From NCBI GenBank assembly GCA_965208945.1, contig OZ242366.1:248001-312000 (forward strand): a DNA stretch of 64,000 nt. The letters run 5' to 3'. The notes under the pieces are model-generated. The model saw nothing but the letters and a program-made list of their open reading frames with translations, did no database searches and was not told where the DNA came from. The first letter of the stretch is position 1; each line of letters begins with the position of its first letter. Both the position numbers and the translations under genes were made by a program. Below, piece by piece: positions 26,377 through 35,430 of the stretch. Origin of the DNA: JAPPLB01 sp965208945 (GTDB lineage Bacteria > Acidobacteriota > Terriglobia > Bryobacterales > UBA6623).

Positions 26377-27000
26377 TTGCTGCTCTATGCCATCACCGAA
26401 CGCCGGAAGCTCAGGAGCGGTCTCGCCGGCTTCGTCGAGAACGCCGCGCGGGCAGGCGTCGACCGTGTTCAGATTCGCGAAAAGGATCTGCTCGATTCGG
26501 CACTGTACGAGGTAGTGAGAGAAGCCATTTCCCGAACGCGGACGACCCAAGTCCGGGTTCTCGTCAATGGGCGTCCGGACATCGCTGTGGCCGCCCAGGC
26601 GCACGGAGTTCATCTGCCGTCAGACAGCCTCTCGGTCTCTTCCGTCCGCAAGGTCACTCCGCCGGGCTTCCTGGTCGGCGTATCCTGTCACAAGGTTGAC
26701 GAGGTCGAGCGGGCGGCAAGTGAGGGCGCCGACTTCGCCGTTTTCGGACCGGTCTTCGACACCCCTTCGAAACGGGGCTTCGGCCCGCCTGCCGGCCTCT
26801 CCGAACTGGAACGGGTCTGCTCGGCCGTCCGGATGCCAGTGCTCGCGCTAGGAGGCGTGACGTCCGCGAATGCCCGATTGTGCATCGAAGCCGGCGCGGC
26901 CGGCCTGGCAGGCATCGGACTCTTTCAGTCGGCACGATCACTCGGAGCACTGGTCAGGGACCTGAAAGCGATTCGGAAGAAAGACTCTGTGGCAGAATAA
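26377..27000 (+). CDS. Thiamine-phosphate synthase family protein (ThiE/TenI)
   Basis: A 207-residue TIM-barrel protein with a TTG start. ThiE couples the thiazole and pyrimidine moieties to thiamine phosphate; TenI relatives aromatise the thiazole. Family segments are YAITERR, QIREKDL, NGRPDIAVAAQAHGVHLP, the GVSCHKVDEVERAASEGAD-FAVFGPVF stretch with TPSKRGFGP, and the phosphate-binding GGVTSANARLCIEAGAAGLA. The NGRPD segment is close to ThiE's NDRVD, but with few other thi genes nearby I cannot choose between ThiE and TenI. The next gene starts six bases downstream. Confidence 0.85.
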   Translation: MLLYAITERRKLRSGLAGFVENAARAGVDRVQIREKDLLDSALYEVVREAISRTRTTQVRVLVNGRPDIAVAAQAHGVHLPSDSLSVSSVRKVTPPGFLVGVSCHKVDEVERAASEGADFAVFGPVFDTPSKRGFGPPAGLSELERVCSAVRMPVLALGGVTSANARLCIEAGAAGLAGIGLFQSARSLGALVRDLKAIRKKDSVAE

Positions 27001-27006
27001 TCGCCT

Positions 27007-28068
27007 ATGTCAATGTTCTCGATAGCGGTGATTCCCGGCGATGGCGTGGGGCTGGAAGTCATGCCCGAGGCCAGGAAAGTCCTCGATCTGGTGTCTGCGC
27101 GATACGACGTCGAGTTCGAATACACCGAATTCGATTGGGGAACGGACTACTACTTCCAACATGGCTCCATGATGCCGGAAGACGGCATCGACCTACTGCG
27201 GCCCTTCGACGCCATCTTGCTGGGCGCGGTGGGCCATCCCGACGTGCCCGACCACGTCACGCTCAACGGTCTGCTCTTGCCGATCCGACGCAGCTTCGAC
27301 CAGTACGTTTGCGAGCGGCCGGCCAAGCTTTACCCGGGAGTCCCATCGCCGCTCGCCAACCCGGGTGAGATCGACATGGTGATCGTGCGGGAGAACACCG
27401 AGGGCGAGTACTCGCAAGCCGGCGGCTTCGTCTACAAGAATCTAGCTGACGAAGTGGCAGTACAAACGTCCATCTTCACACGTCACGGGGTGGAGCGGAT
27501 CATCCGTCACGCTTTCGGGTTGGCTCGCAAGCGGAATCGCCGTAAGCATGTGACGTCGATCACCAAGTCAAACGCACAGGGTTACAGCATGGTGCTGTGG
27601 GACCGCGTTTTCGCAGAAGTATCCAGCGACTACGGCGATGTCGAGACGGAATCGCTGCTGGTCGATGCGGCGGCGATGAACTTTATCCGCCGCCCGCACA
27701 CTTTCGACGTCGTGGTCGGGTCGAATCTGTTCGGCGACATTCTCAGCGACATTTCAGCCATGATCACCGGCAGCATGGGGTTGGCGCCGAGTTCGAACGT
27801 CAACCCGTCCCGAGAAGCGCCCTCGATGTTCGAACCCGTTCACGGCTCTGCGCCGGACATTGCCGGTCACGGGATCGTGAATCCCATCGCCATGATCCTG
27901 AGCGCTGCGATGATGCTCGATTTCCTGAACGTGGCGGATGCCTCACGAGTTGTCGAGAACGCCGTGTCCGCAGTGCTCAGCGAAGGCAAGGTGCTACCCC
28001 GTGATCTCGGCGGTGAGGCGTCGGCCAGCGGAGTCACCGCCGCGGTTCTCGACAAGCTGCGGCAGTAA
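27007..28068 (+). CDS. Tartrate/D-malate (isocitrate/isopropylmalate-type) dehydrogenase
   Basis: A 353-residue beta-decarboxylating dehydrogenase. Motifs are VIPGDGVGLEVMPEA, LLLPIRRSFDQYVCERPAKL (substrate-binding arginines), VRENTEGEYS, the metal-binding aspartates in GSNLFGDILSDISA, and FEPVHGSAPDIAG for NAD binding. The LGAVGHPDVPDHVTLNGLL pattern is typical of the tartrate/D-malate dehydrogenase branch rather than LeuB. It starts six bases after the ThiE-like gene and is probably cotranscribed. The biological substrate is inferred from family only. Confidence 0.87.
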   Translation: MSMFSIAVIPGDGVGLEVMPEARKVLDLVSARYDVEFEYTEFDWGTDYYFQHGSMMPEDGIDLLRPFDAILLGAVGHPDVPDHVTLNGLLLPIRRSFDQYVCERPAKLYPGVPSPLANPGEIDMVIVRENTEGEYSQAGGFVYKNLADEVAVQTSIFTRHGVERIIRHAFGLARKRNRRKHVTSITKSNAQGYSMVLWDRVFAEVSSDYGDVETESLLVDAAAMNFIRRPHTFDVVVGSNLFGDILSDISAMITGSMGLAPSSNVNPSREAPSMFEPVHGSAPDIAGHGIVNPIAMILSAAMMLDFLNVADASRVVENAVSAVLSEGKVLPRDLGGEASASGVTAAVLDKLRQ

Positions 28069-28078
28069 ACGCGTCGAG

Positions 28079-28948
28079 TCAGGCTGCTTCGGCCACCAGG
28101 CGTTGCAGGCTCCTGGCGCAAATCGTACTTCCCTTGAACTTGTCGCCGCCCGGGCCTCCCCAGTGCGTTTCGAGGCTGACCATACCCGTATAACCGTCGC
28201 GAACCATCGCGGACAGTTGCCCGGTCCAATCGACTTCCCCGGCTCCGACGTCTCCCCAAATCATCCGATCGCTGCCCGGGGGAAGCACGCCGTCCTTGGC
28301 ATGTACATGCAGAATACGATTTGCCGCGAGGCGGCCGTAGCCGTCCGGGTAAGGGACTTCACCGGCAATGTAGCAGTTCGCAGGGTCCCAGACGAGTCCG
28401 AAGCTCGAGTGTTGGATGGCGTCGAGAATCGGGGCTGATTCCGAGGCCGTGGCGATGTTGCAGGCGTGTTCGTTCTCCAAACCGATCTTCACTCCGGCCG
28501 CGGCGGCTTTCTCGACGGTGCCTTGCAGGGCCTCGATGATGCGCGAAGTGATCTTCTCAGGCTCCACCGTTCGCCAAAAGCTGAACACCCGCACAATCGG
28601 CGCTTCGAAAATATTCGCCAACTCCAGGGATCGCTCCAGAATGCGGGGCTGATCGTCGTACGTGTGTGCAGAGTGAAAGGCGTCCTGCTCGAAACGATGA
28701 TCGATGTCGCCTCCGTCCGGCAACGTGCACTTGAAGACCGGTGAAGCGATCGAGACCACCTCGAGGCCGAACTCCTGGGCCAGGTGCTCGACTTGACGAA
28801 TCTCCTCGTCGTTCATGTCGACGATGTTCTTGTTCCAAATAGTGCGCAACTCGAGAGCGGGAATCCCCATTTCGACAGCGCTCCGACAGATCCTCGCGAA
28901 GTCCTGCGTGAATTCATCGGTGATAACAGCTATGGGAAAGTTCGCCAT
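28079..28948 (-). CDS. Sugar phosphate isomerase/epimerase-like TIM-barrel protein
   Basis: A 289-residue protein of the xylose-isomerase-like (AP endonuclease 2) fold. Metal-ligand type segments are LENEHACN, VWDPANCYI, HVHAKDG and SLETHWGG. Members act as isomerases, epimerases or dehydratases on sugars and inositols, but sequence alone does not give the substrate. It is cytoplasmic (no signal) and convergent with the dehydrogenase gene, ten bases away. Three related proteins occur in the window (30240, 31239, 54355). Confidence 0.85.
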   Translation of the reverse strand: MANFPIAVITDEFTQDFARICRSAVEMGIPALELRTIWNKNIVDMNDEEIRQVEHLAQEFGLEVVSIASPVFKCTLPDGGDIDHRFEQDAFHSAHTYDDQPRILERSLELANIFEAPIVRVFSFWRTVEPEKITSRIIEALQGTVEKAAAAGVKIGLENEHACNIATASESAPILDAIQHSSFGLVWDPANCYIAGEVPYPDGYGRLAANRILHVHAKDGVLPPGSDRMIWGDVGAGEVDWTGQLSAMVRDGYTGMVSLETHWGGPGGDKFKGSTICARSLQRLVAEAA

Positions 28949-29042
28949 AGGCGACAGTGTAGCCCATCGACCGCCTCGTCTTCCCCCTCAAAACCGGTCG
29001 TATCGTATTGAGAGATAGCGTAACCCCAGTGCAGGAGGCGGC

Positions 29043-29233
29043 TAACCTGCATTTCTCACCACCCGACGGTCGAAGCACACGATACGACCGCCAGGACTTC
29101 GCTTTTCCTTCGCAACGCTTGCTTGCCGTGCTCAACGTACTGTTCAAGTACGCCTGCGCGCGCCAAGCGGCGCGCGCCTCGTCCTGACGGCCCTCTCATG
29201 CACTTCGCGCCGCGTGGTGAGAAATGCAGGCTA
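29043..29233 (-). repeat. Family A MITE-like repeat (type A1)
   Basis: A complete copy in the opposite orientation to those above, bordered by TA at both ends, with an intact IS target (CGTACTGTTCAAGTACGCC). It lies between divergent genes, so any promoters for 29293 and 28948 must lie inside it or in the short flanks. Confidence 0.93.
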
Positions 29234-29292
29234 AGATGAGTGGCCCCGGCGGAGAAGCCGGGTTGAACAACAAGAATTCGAGGAGGAAGATC

Positions 29293-30138
29293 ATGGCAAG
29301 AGGCTACGGTAGGTCAAATGATTTTGAAGACAGGTTTGAGCGCATTGCGGGCGGCGCTTCCAGGAACATCGTCCGTATCGCGATTGTGATTGTCGTATTG
29401 CTTGTGCTGGTGAACTCGGTCGCAACGATCGGCGCCGGTGAGCGCGGCGTCGTTTTCAGCAAGTTCGGCGGGGTGCAGGACACGGTGCTCGACGAAGGCT
29501 GGCGGTTCAAGGTTCCCTTCGTGCAGGACATCATTCCCATCGACGTCAAGATCCAGAAGTCGGAGACAGCGGCATCAGCGTCGTCGAAAGACCTGCAGAT
29601 GGTTTCATCGACGATTGCCGTCAACTATCACGTCAACCCCAACGCAGCAAACAAGGTTTATCAGGATGTCGGACTTTCATACAAGGAGAGAATCATCGAT
29701 CCGGCCGTGCAGGAATCGATGAAGGCGGCCACGGCGCAGTTCACCGCCGAGGAACTGATCACGCGGCGCGGTGAAGTCTCGATTCAGATCAAGGGAATGC
29801 TCAGCGAACGCCTGCTCGCTCACAATATCGTGGTTGACGAATTCAACATCGTCGACTTCAGTTTCTCAGCTGTCTTCAACGAAGCGATTGAAGCCAAACA
29901 AACCGCCGAGCAGTCGGCTCTCAAGGCGCAACGGGACTTGGAGCGCGTCAAGATCGAAGCCGAGCAGCAAATCACGGCCGCGCGCGCCGAAGCGGAAGGC
30001 CAGCGGCTCCAGCGAGAGACCATTTCCGAAGAGATCCTCCAGCTTCGAGCCATCGAGAAATGGGACGGGCATCTTCCGCAGGTCACCAGCGGCGGCACGC
30101 CGTTCATAGATTTGAAGGCCATGCGGGGCGGAGCTTGA
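29293..30138 (+). CDS. Prohibitin-like SPFH/band 7 membrane protein
   Basis: A 281-residue protein. I choose the ATG at 29293 because GAGGAGG lies seven bases upstream; the longer frame from 29224 begins within the family A repeat. One N-terminal transmembrane segment (IVRIAIVIVVLLVLVNSVA, about residues 24-42) is followed by the band 7 domain (GERGVVFSKFGG, then EGWRFKVPFVQDIIPID). A long coiled coil follows (about 185-250, rich in Ala/Glu/Lys/Arg). The family forms large membrane rings that often influence FtsH, which is encoded 8.5 kb away; a link here is only a family-level expectation. Confidence 0.92.
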   Translation: MARGYGRSNDFEDRFERIAGGASRNIVRIAIVIVVLLVLVNSVATIGAGERGVVFSKFGGVQDTVLDEGWRFKVPFVQDIIPIDVKIQKSETAASASSKDLQMVSSTIAVNYHVNPNAANKVYQDVGLSYKERIIDPAVQESMKAATAQFTAEELITRRGEVSIQIKGMLSERLLAHNIVVDEFNIVDFSFSAVFNEAIEAKQTAEQSALKAQRDLERVKIEAEQQITAARAEAEGQRLQRETISEEILQLRAIEKWDGHLPQVTSGGTPFIDLKAMRGGA

Positions 30139-30239
30139 CATTCTGATAAACTCCCTGATTGCCGCGGGCCGCACGGGGTTCGTGTGTTTTGCAGCACTTG
30201 TGCGCCGACTAGCTCCCGATCTGCGCCAAGGAGGACCAT

Positions 30240-31232
30240 ATGGGTCGACCAGTAACTCTGTTCACTGGGCAATGGGCGGACTTGACGTTGGAAGTCCTGG
30301 CCGAGAAGGCGGCAGGCTGGGGATACGACGGTCTCGAACTCGCCTGTTGGGGCGACCACTTGGATGTCGCTCGCGCCGCGAAGGATCTTGACTACTGCAA
30401 GCACCAGAAGGCGATTCTCGCCAAACATGATTTGAAGCTGTTCGCCATTTCCAATCACCTGGCCGGGCAGTTGGTTTGCGACCCGAACCATGACGACCGT
30501 TCCGACGCCTTCGCGCCGGCCGACTGCAGCGGTGACGCCGAGAAGAAACGTGCATGGGCGGTGGAGTCGATGAAAGACTCGGCGCGCGCCGCCAAGAACC
30601 TGGGGCTGAAGGTCGCCAATGGATTCACCGGTTCATCGATCTGGCATCTGCTATACAGTTTTCCGCCGGTGTCGGAAAAGACGATCGAAGAGGGCTTCCA
30701 GTACTTCGCCGAGATGTGGAACCCGATCCTCGACGTGTTCGACGAGTGCGGGGTGCGTTTTGGACTTGAAGTGCATCCGACAGAGATCGCGTTCGATATC
30801 GTCACCGCCAAGCGCGCCATCGAAGCGGTGAACGGCCGTGAAGCGTTCGGCTTCAATTTCGACCCGAGCCATCTGCACTGGCAGCAGGTCGACCCCGTTC
30901 GCTTCCTGACCGAGTTTTCCGACCGGATCTACCACGTGCACATGAAGGACGCTGCGCTCCAGCTTGACGGACGGGCCGGCATTCTCGGATCGCACCTTGA
31001 CTTCGGCCACCCCGAGCGCGGCTGGGATTTCCGTTCGCTCGGTCACGGCGGTGTTGATTTCGAAGAGATCGTCCGAATGTTGAATCACATCGGCTATACC
31101 GGCCCGTTGTCGATCGAGTGGGAAGACAGCGGCATGGAACGCGAACACGGCGCGCAGGAAGCATGCGAGTTCACGAAGGCCGTCGATTTTGCGCCCTCAA
31201 GTCTGGCCTTCGACGCAGCCTTCGGGGAGTGA
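30240..31232 (+). CDS. Sugar phosphate isomerase/epimerase-like TIM-barrel protein
   Basis: A 330-residue xylose-isomerase-like protein with a strong AAGGAGG just before the ATG. Candidate metal ligands lie in GLEVHPTEIAFD, NFDPSHLHWQ, HVHMKDA and SIEWEDS, the usual Glu-Asp-His-Glu set. No signal peptide is present, so it should be cytoplasmic. It is six bases upstream of a second, secreted member of the same fold, so the two probably act on related sugar compounds in different compartments. Confidence 0.88.
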   Translation: MGRPVTLFTGQWADLTLEVLAEKAAGWGYDGLELACWGDHLDVARAAKDLDYCKHQKAILAKHDLKLFAISNHLAGQLVCDPNHDDRSDAFAPADCSGDAEKKRAWAVESMKDSARAAKNLGLKVANGFTGSSIWHLLYSFPPVSEKTIEEGFQYFAEMWNPILDVFDECGVRFGLEVHPTEIAFDIVTAKRAIEAVNGREAFGFNFDPSHLHWQQVDPVRFLTEFSDRIYHVHMKDAALQLDGRAGILGSHLDFGHPERGWDFRSLGHGGVDFEEIVRMLNHIGYTGPLSIEWEDSGMEREHGAQEACEFTKAVDFAPSSLAFDAAFGE

Positions 31233-31238
31233 AGTCAT

Positions 31239-32156
31239 ATGAACTCGATTACGCGCAGGTCGCTATTGGGCACGGCTGCTCTAAACGGGCTGGCGTCACG
31301 TCTTCCCGCAGCCGAGCTCTCCGACTTCAAGCTCGGCGTCACCACTGATGAAATCGACGAGGACCTACGCGCCGCCATCCAGTTTCTCAAGCGTTTCGAC
31401 CTCAAGTACGCCGAGATCCGCGGCCTCTGGGGGAAGTACAACACCTCGCAGCCCGTCAAAAAGATCCGCCACGCCAAGAAACTTCTCGACGAAAACAGCA
31501 TCCATGTGTGCATCCTCGATACCGCTTTCTTCAAGGTCCCGCTGCCGCCGGAAACCGCCGCAGGCAACCGGGAGCTCGACAAGCAATGGGCGCTGCTCGA
31601 CCGCGCGATTGAACGCGCCGGCATCTTCGGCACGGACAAGATCCGCACTTTCGCATTCCGGCATCCCAGGGGCGGCAAACCCGACGAGTCTCTCTACCCC
31701 CGCATCGCCACCTTGCTGACCGAGGCCACGCGACGCGCTAAGAAAGCGGGTTTCCGTCTGGCCCTCGAGAACGTCGGCGGCAGCCACGTTTGCACTGCCG
31801 CCCATCTCTCCCGGATGCTCGAAGCCGTCCAGGACGATGCCTTCGGAGCCATCTGGGAGCCGAACAACTCAGCCCGTTCGGGTGGCACGTCATTTCCCGA
31901 AGGGTACCGCCTCATCGACCCCAAACGCATCTTCCATGTCCATCTGCGCGACTACTGCCGGACATCCTCCGGCAAGTACGAGTGGTGCGGTGTGGGACAG
32001 GGCGACTTCGACCACGTCGGGCAACTGCGGGCGCTGCTCAAGGACGGCTATCAGGAAACCCTCTCACTTGAAACCCACTTCACGATCGACGGCAGCAAGG
32101 CCAAGGCGAGCGAGTTTTCGATCAAAGGATTGCTGGCCGCCATCGCGAAGGCCTAG
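31239..32156 (+). CDS. Exported sugar phosphate isomerase/epimerase-like TIM-barrel protein
   Basis: A 305-residue protein beginning MNSITRRSLLGTAALNG, a twin-arginine signal that suggests folding with a metal before export. Fold landmarks are ALENVGGSHV, IWEPNNSARSGG, HVHLRDYC and SLETHFTID. It is six bases downstream of the cytoplasmic paralogue. Its TAG stop codon is formed by the first bases of a family A repeat (TA border plus element G), so the element inserted exactly in the stop codon without extending the protein. Confidence 0.88.
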   Translation: MNSITRRSLLGTAALNGLASRLPAAELSDFKLGVTTDEIDEDLRAAIQFLKRFDLKYAEIRGLWGKYNTSQPVKKIRHAKKLLDENSIHVCILDTAFFKVPLPPETAAGNRELDKQWALLDRAIERAGIFGTDKIRTFAFRHPRGGKPDESLYPRIATLLTEATRRAKKAGFRLALENVGGSHVCTAAHLSRMLEAVQDDAFGAIWEPNNSARSGGTSFPEGYRLIDPKRIFHVHLRDYCRTSSGKYEWCGVGQGDFDHVGQLRALLKDGYQETLSLETHFTIDGSKAKASEFSIKGLLAAIAKA

Positions 32157-32336
32157 CCTGCATTTCTCACCACCCGACGGTCGAAGCACGCGATACGACC
32201 GCCAGGACTTCGTTGCGCTTGCTTGCCGTGCTCAACGTACTATTCAAGTACGCCTGCGCGCGCCAAGCGGCTCGCGCCTCGTCCTGACGGCCCTCTCACC
32301 CACTTCGCCTCGCCACGTGGTGGGAAATGCAGGCTA
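32154..32336 (-). repeat. Family A MITE-like repeat (type A1, variant target) within two stop codons
   Basis: Both inverted ends are bordered by TA. The left TAG is the stop of the gene ending at 32156, and the right CTA is the stop of the minus-strand gene ending at 32334. Removing the element and one TA gives GGCCTAGGC, a palindrome in which the two convergent stops overlapped. The IS target has the TGAATAG variant (TACTATTCAAGTACG). Confidence 0.93.
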
Positions 32337-34088
32337 GGCTGAACCGTTGCCGGAATAGGCGTTGAAGACATATTGGAGCAGCATGCGCTGGGTGTTGAAA
32401 AAAGAGCCGTTGAGAGCGATCGCCGAGCGCATCACGAGAGCATAGTCTTCGGGGCGTTCGTAATAGAGCGGCAGGATGGCTTTTTCGAGCTTCTCATAGA
32501 TCGAATCAGCGGCGGCTTTCTCAGCGCCGGCATCTTCCTCGATCGACCATCCGGTGACGCCTTCGAGGTGTCCTTCGATCCACCAGCCGTCGAGGATGCT
32601 CAAGCTCGGCACGCCGTTGAGAGCAGCCTTCATACCGCTCGTCCCCGAGGCTTCGCGCGTCTTCTCAGGCGTGTTCAGCCAAAGATCGACACCGCTGGTA
32701 ATCAGTCCGCCCCAGTAGTAGTTGTAGTTTTCGACGTAGATGACCTTGACGGCATCCTTGAGCTTCTCGGCGGCATCGAAGACCCTTCGGATCAACTGCT
32801 TGCCTGTCTCATCCCTCGGATGCGCCTTGCCGCCATAGACGATCTGCAAGGGCCCGACCTCATCGACAAGCTTCTTCAAGCGTTCGGTGTCACGGAACAG
32901 CAGGTCAGCGCGTTTATAGCCCGTGGCTCGTCGAGCAAAGCCGATCGTGAAGATATCTCCGTCAAGGTCGACGCCCTGGGCCTCCCGAATGGCGCGGAAC
33001 AACTCGCGCTGGGCTCGATCGTGAGCGGATTGAACCTCGCTCAGTGCGATGTTGATGCCATAGCGCAGGTAGATGTTGTCGCGCCGCCATTCCGGGATCT
33101 CGCGGTCGAACAACTCCCGCATCGGCGGTGACACCCAGGTCGCGGCGTGGACGCCGTTGGTCAAGGCCTTGATGCGGTAGTTGGGGAACATCGTGCGGGA
33201 CACCTGACCGTGCTTCATGGCCACACCATTCACGTAGCTCGAGTGATGGAGCGCGAGGTGAGTCATGTTCAAATGGTCGTGTCCGGTGAACCCGCTGGAG
33301 AACAGTCGGACTGAGCGGTCTTCACCCAGCACCCGGCGCACCATGTCACCGGGAAACTCATCGTGACCGGCCGGGAGCGGCGTGTGCGTCGTGAAGACAC
33401 ACTTGCGGCGAATGGCTTCAAGGTCTTTTTCGATCGGGAAACGCCGGCCGGAATGACGGATCTGCCTTTCGATGAGAGGTAGAACAAGCAGCGATGAATG
33501 ACCCTCGTTCATGTGATAGGTCTCGATGTCGGTGTGTCCCAGGCGCTCCAACATCTCGACGCCGCCGACACCGAGAAGGAATTCCTGGCACAAGCGATAG
33601 TGCCTGTCCCCTCCGTAGAGCCGATTGGTAAGCGAGCGATCCCACTCGCTGTTCGACTCGACACCGGAGTCGAGAAAATAAACGGGGACGACGTCACCGT
33701 TGACCCCTGCAATCAAATATCGCCAGGAACGCAATGCAACGGGCCGTGACTCCAGAGTGACCGTCACTTCCGCGGCCATATCCTGGAAGAGCTGTGCGGG
33801 GTTCCAGTCGACAGGGATTTCCGTCTGATTCCCCTTGTTGTCAAGAACCTGGCGAAAGTAACCCTGTCGGTGCAGTAGGGTAACTCCCACCATCGGCACG
33901 CCGAGGTCGGCTGCGGAGCGCAGAGTATCACCTGCCAGAATGCCGAGCCCGCCGCTGTAAGTGGGGATATCGGCAGAAAGACCGATCTCCATCGAGAAAT
34001 AGGCGACCCGCGGAGCACGAAGAGGCAAAGACGGATTTTTCGCAGGCTCTTTACCGACGTGCGCCGTCTCGGAAGGCGTCATCCCCAT
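32334..34088 (-). CDS. glgP: Alpha-glucan (glycogen/maltodextrin) phosphorylase, short type
   Basis: A 584-residue GT35 phosphorylase that releases glucose-1-phosphate from alpha-1,4-glucans with pyridoxal phosphate. The start of homology is VAYFSMEIGLSADIPTYSGG and GILAGD. Further motifs are THTPLPAGHDEF, FARRATGYKRADL, and the PLP-lysine region TREASGTSGMKAALNGV. It lacks the long N-terminal part of the classical 800-residue enzyme and fits the shorter TIGR02094 type. Its TAG stop is supplied by the family A element. No glgA, glgB or malQ is nearby. Confidence 0.93.
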   Translation of the reverse strand: MGMTPSETAHVGKEPAKNPSLPLRAPRVAYFSMEIGLSADIPTYSGGLGILAGDTLRSAADLGVPMVGVTLLHRQGYFRQVLDNKGNQTEIPVDWNPAQLFQDMAAEVTVTLESRPVALRSWRYLIAGVNGDVVPVYFLDSGVESNSEWDRSLTNRLYGGDRHYRLCQEFLLGVGGVEMLERLGHTDIETYHMNEGHSSLLVLPLIERQIRHSGRRFPIEKDLEAIRRKCVFTTHTPLPAGHDEFPGDMVRRVLGEDRSVRLFSSGFTGHDHLNMTHLALHHSSYVNGVAMKHGQVSRTMFPNYRIKALTNGVHAATWVSPPMRELFDREIPEWRRDNIYLRYGINIALSEVQSAHDRAQRELFRAIREAQGVDLDGDIFTIGFARRATGYKRADLLFRDTERLKKLVDEVGPLQIVYGGKAHPRDETGKQLIRRVFDAAEKLKDAVKVIYVENYNYYWGGLITSGVDLWLNTPEKTREASGTSGMKAALNGVPSLSILDGWWIEGHLEGVTGWSIEEDAGAEKAAADSIYEKLEKAILPLYYERPEDYALVMRSAIALNGSFFNTQRMLLQYVFNAYSGNGSA

Positions 34089-34593
34089 TTTCTTCGCAGC
34101 CTCAGAAGCACCGTCCAGCCTTGGTCAGCCGCTGAGAGTTAACTTCCGACTCCTGCTGTGCTGAAAGAGAACCACCTTCCGGCCCAGATCGACAGGAGTG
34201 AGTCACCACCGGCGTCCCGACCCACTCACGGGGGCTTCACGAAGGAAGAATCCATGAACACACTGACTCAGAACGGACCTGAACGAACAAGCGATCTTAG
34301 CCCGCCTGCCCGGACCTTGTCCAGAACCTGAGAGCCTACCCGGCCCAATCAAGGGAATCGTCCGATCAGTCCTTGCGAGCAGGGATACCGATCCAGGCCG
34401 CTTTGCTCTTTCCGGATAGCCGCGCCTGCGCCAAGCCGTGTTGCAAAGTCCGGCATTCCTTGCCGAGGGCTTCCCAGGCTCGGTGGCGCTCCCGGTTGCA
34501 AAGACAGAAACAGCTTCCGCACGTCTGTACACCGGAGCTACAACTCGAAATCCCCGCCATCAGGGTAGAATGTGTGACACGAGACCGCCCGTA
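34089..34593. other. Intergenic region between glgP and fabG
   Basis: About 500 bases between divergent genes, free of family A and B elements, presumably holding both promoters. One small minus-strand frame (34366-34560) is listed separately. No riboswitch, tRNA or clear hexamers were found. Confidence 0.4.
34366..34560 (-). CDS. Possible small cysteine-rich protein (64 residues), doubtful
   Basis: An ATG-started frame encodes a peptide with CSSGVQTCGSCFCLCNRERH at its N-terminus (five cysteines in 16 residues) and a basic helical tail. The spacing is reminiscent of a metal-binding knuckle. No Shine-Dalgarno stands out, and the opposite strand is open too, so chance in GC-rich DNA is quite possible. 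Confidence 0.25.
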   Translation of the reverse strand: MAGISSCSSGVQTCGSCFCLCNRERHRAWEALGKECRTLQHGLAQARLSGKSKAAWIGIPARKD

Positions 34594-35379
34594 ATGAATA
34601 CCGGCAGATTCAAGGGAAGAGTGGCGCTTGTCACAGGAGGCTCGCGCGGAATCGGTCGAGCCGTGGCCGAGCGGCTATCCCAGGAGGGTGCGTCCGTCGC
34701 CGTGAATTACCGTGCTCGCGCCGAAGAAGCCGCGGCAGTCGTTGCGGCAATACGGGATCAAGGACGCCAAGCCGTCGCGGTCAAAGCTGATGTCGCTTCG
34801 AGGCTGGAGGTGGACGCGATGGTCGATCAAACGTGTTCCGCATTGGGTCCGATCGACATACTGGTGAACAACGCCGGCCTGCTGGCTACCGGTACTCTGC
34901 TGCAATACGAACCCGATGAGTTCGAGCGCATGTGGCGGGTCAACGTGAACGGCGTGCTTCATGCAACGGCGGCAGCCGCGCCGTCCATGATCGAGAAGAA
35001 ATACGGCCGTATCGTCAATCTCTCGTCGATCGCGGCCCTTGGCACGGCTGTTCCCGAGACGACGCTGTACGCGGCGACCAAGGGCGCCGTCCAGATTCTC
35101 ACCAAGCGATTCGCTTTGGAACTAGGACCCCACGGCATTACCGTGAATGCCGTCTTGCCCGGTCTTATTTTGACGGACATGGTTTCGGAAGGGCACACGG
35201 AGGAAGAGATGCAGCGGAGAATCGAAGCCGTATCTCGGAAATCTCTGCTCGGGCGGGTCGGCGAGCCCGGCGATATCGCATCCGTGGTCGCGTTTCTTGC
35301 TTCTGACGAATCCGGCTTCATGACCGGCCAGTTCCTGACGGCGGATGGAGGAAGGACCGATCTCCTGACCCACGCCTAA
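34594..35379 (+). CDS. fabG: 3-oxoacyl-ACP reductase FabG-type short-chain dehydrogenase
   Basis: A 261-residue SDR. I choose the ATG at 34594, directly before the Rossmann motif; the longer upstream frame is not protein-like. The cofactor motif is TGGSRGIGRAVAE, then NNAG. The catalytic Ser-Tyr-Lys lie in NLSSIAALGTAVPETTLYAA-TKGA, and the C-terminal GRVGEPGDIASVVAFLASDE is typical of FabG. It reduces 3-oxoacyl-ACP if it is the true FabG. The fabV gene starts 51 bases downstream, which supports a fatty acid role, but other SDR substrates cannot be excluded. Confidence 0.87.
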   Translation: MNTGRFKGRVALVTGGSRGIGRAVAERLSQEGASVAVNYRARAEEAAAVVAAIRDQGRQAVAVKADVASRLEVDAMVDQTCSALGPIDILVNNAGLLATGTLLQYEPDEFERMWRVNVNGVLHATAAAAPSMIEKKYGRIVNLSSIAALGTAVPETTLYAATKGAVQILTKRFALELGPHGITVNAVLPGLILTDMVSEGHTEEEMQRRIEAVSRKSLLGRVGEPGDIASVVAFLASDESGFMTGQFLTADGGRTDLLTHA

Positions 35380-35430
35380 GAAGGCGGCGGCGCGACCATC
35401 CGTCATTCCGTAAAGATCACCCCTCACGAC

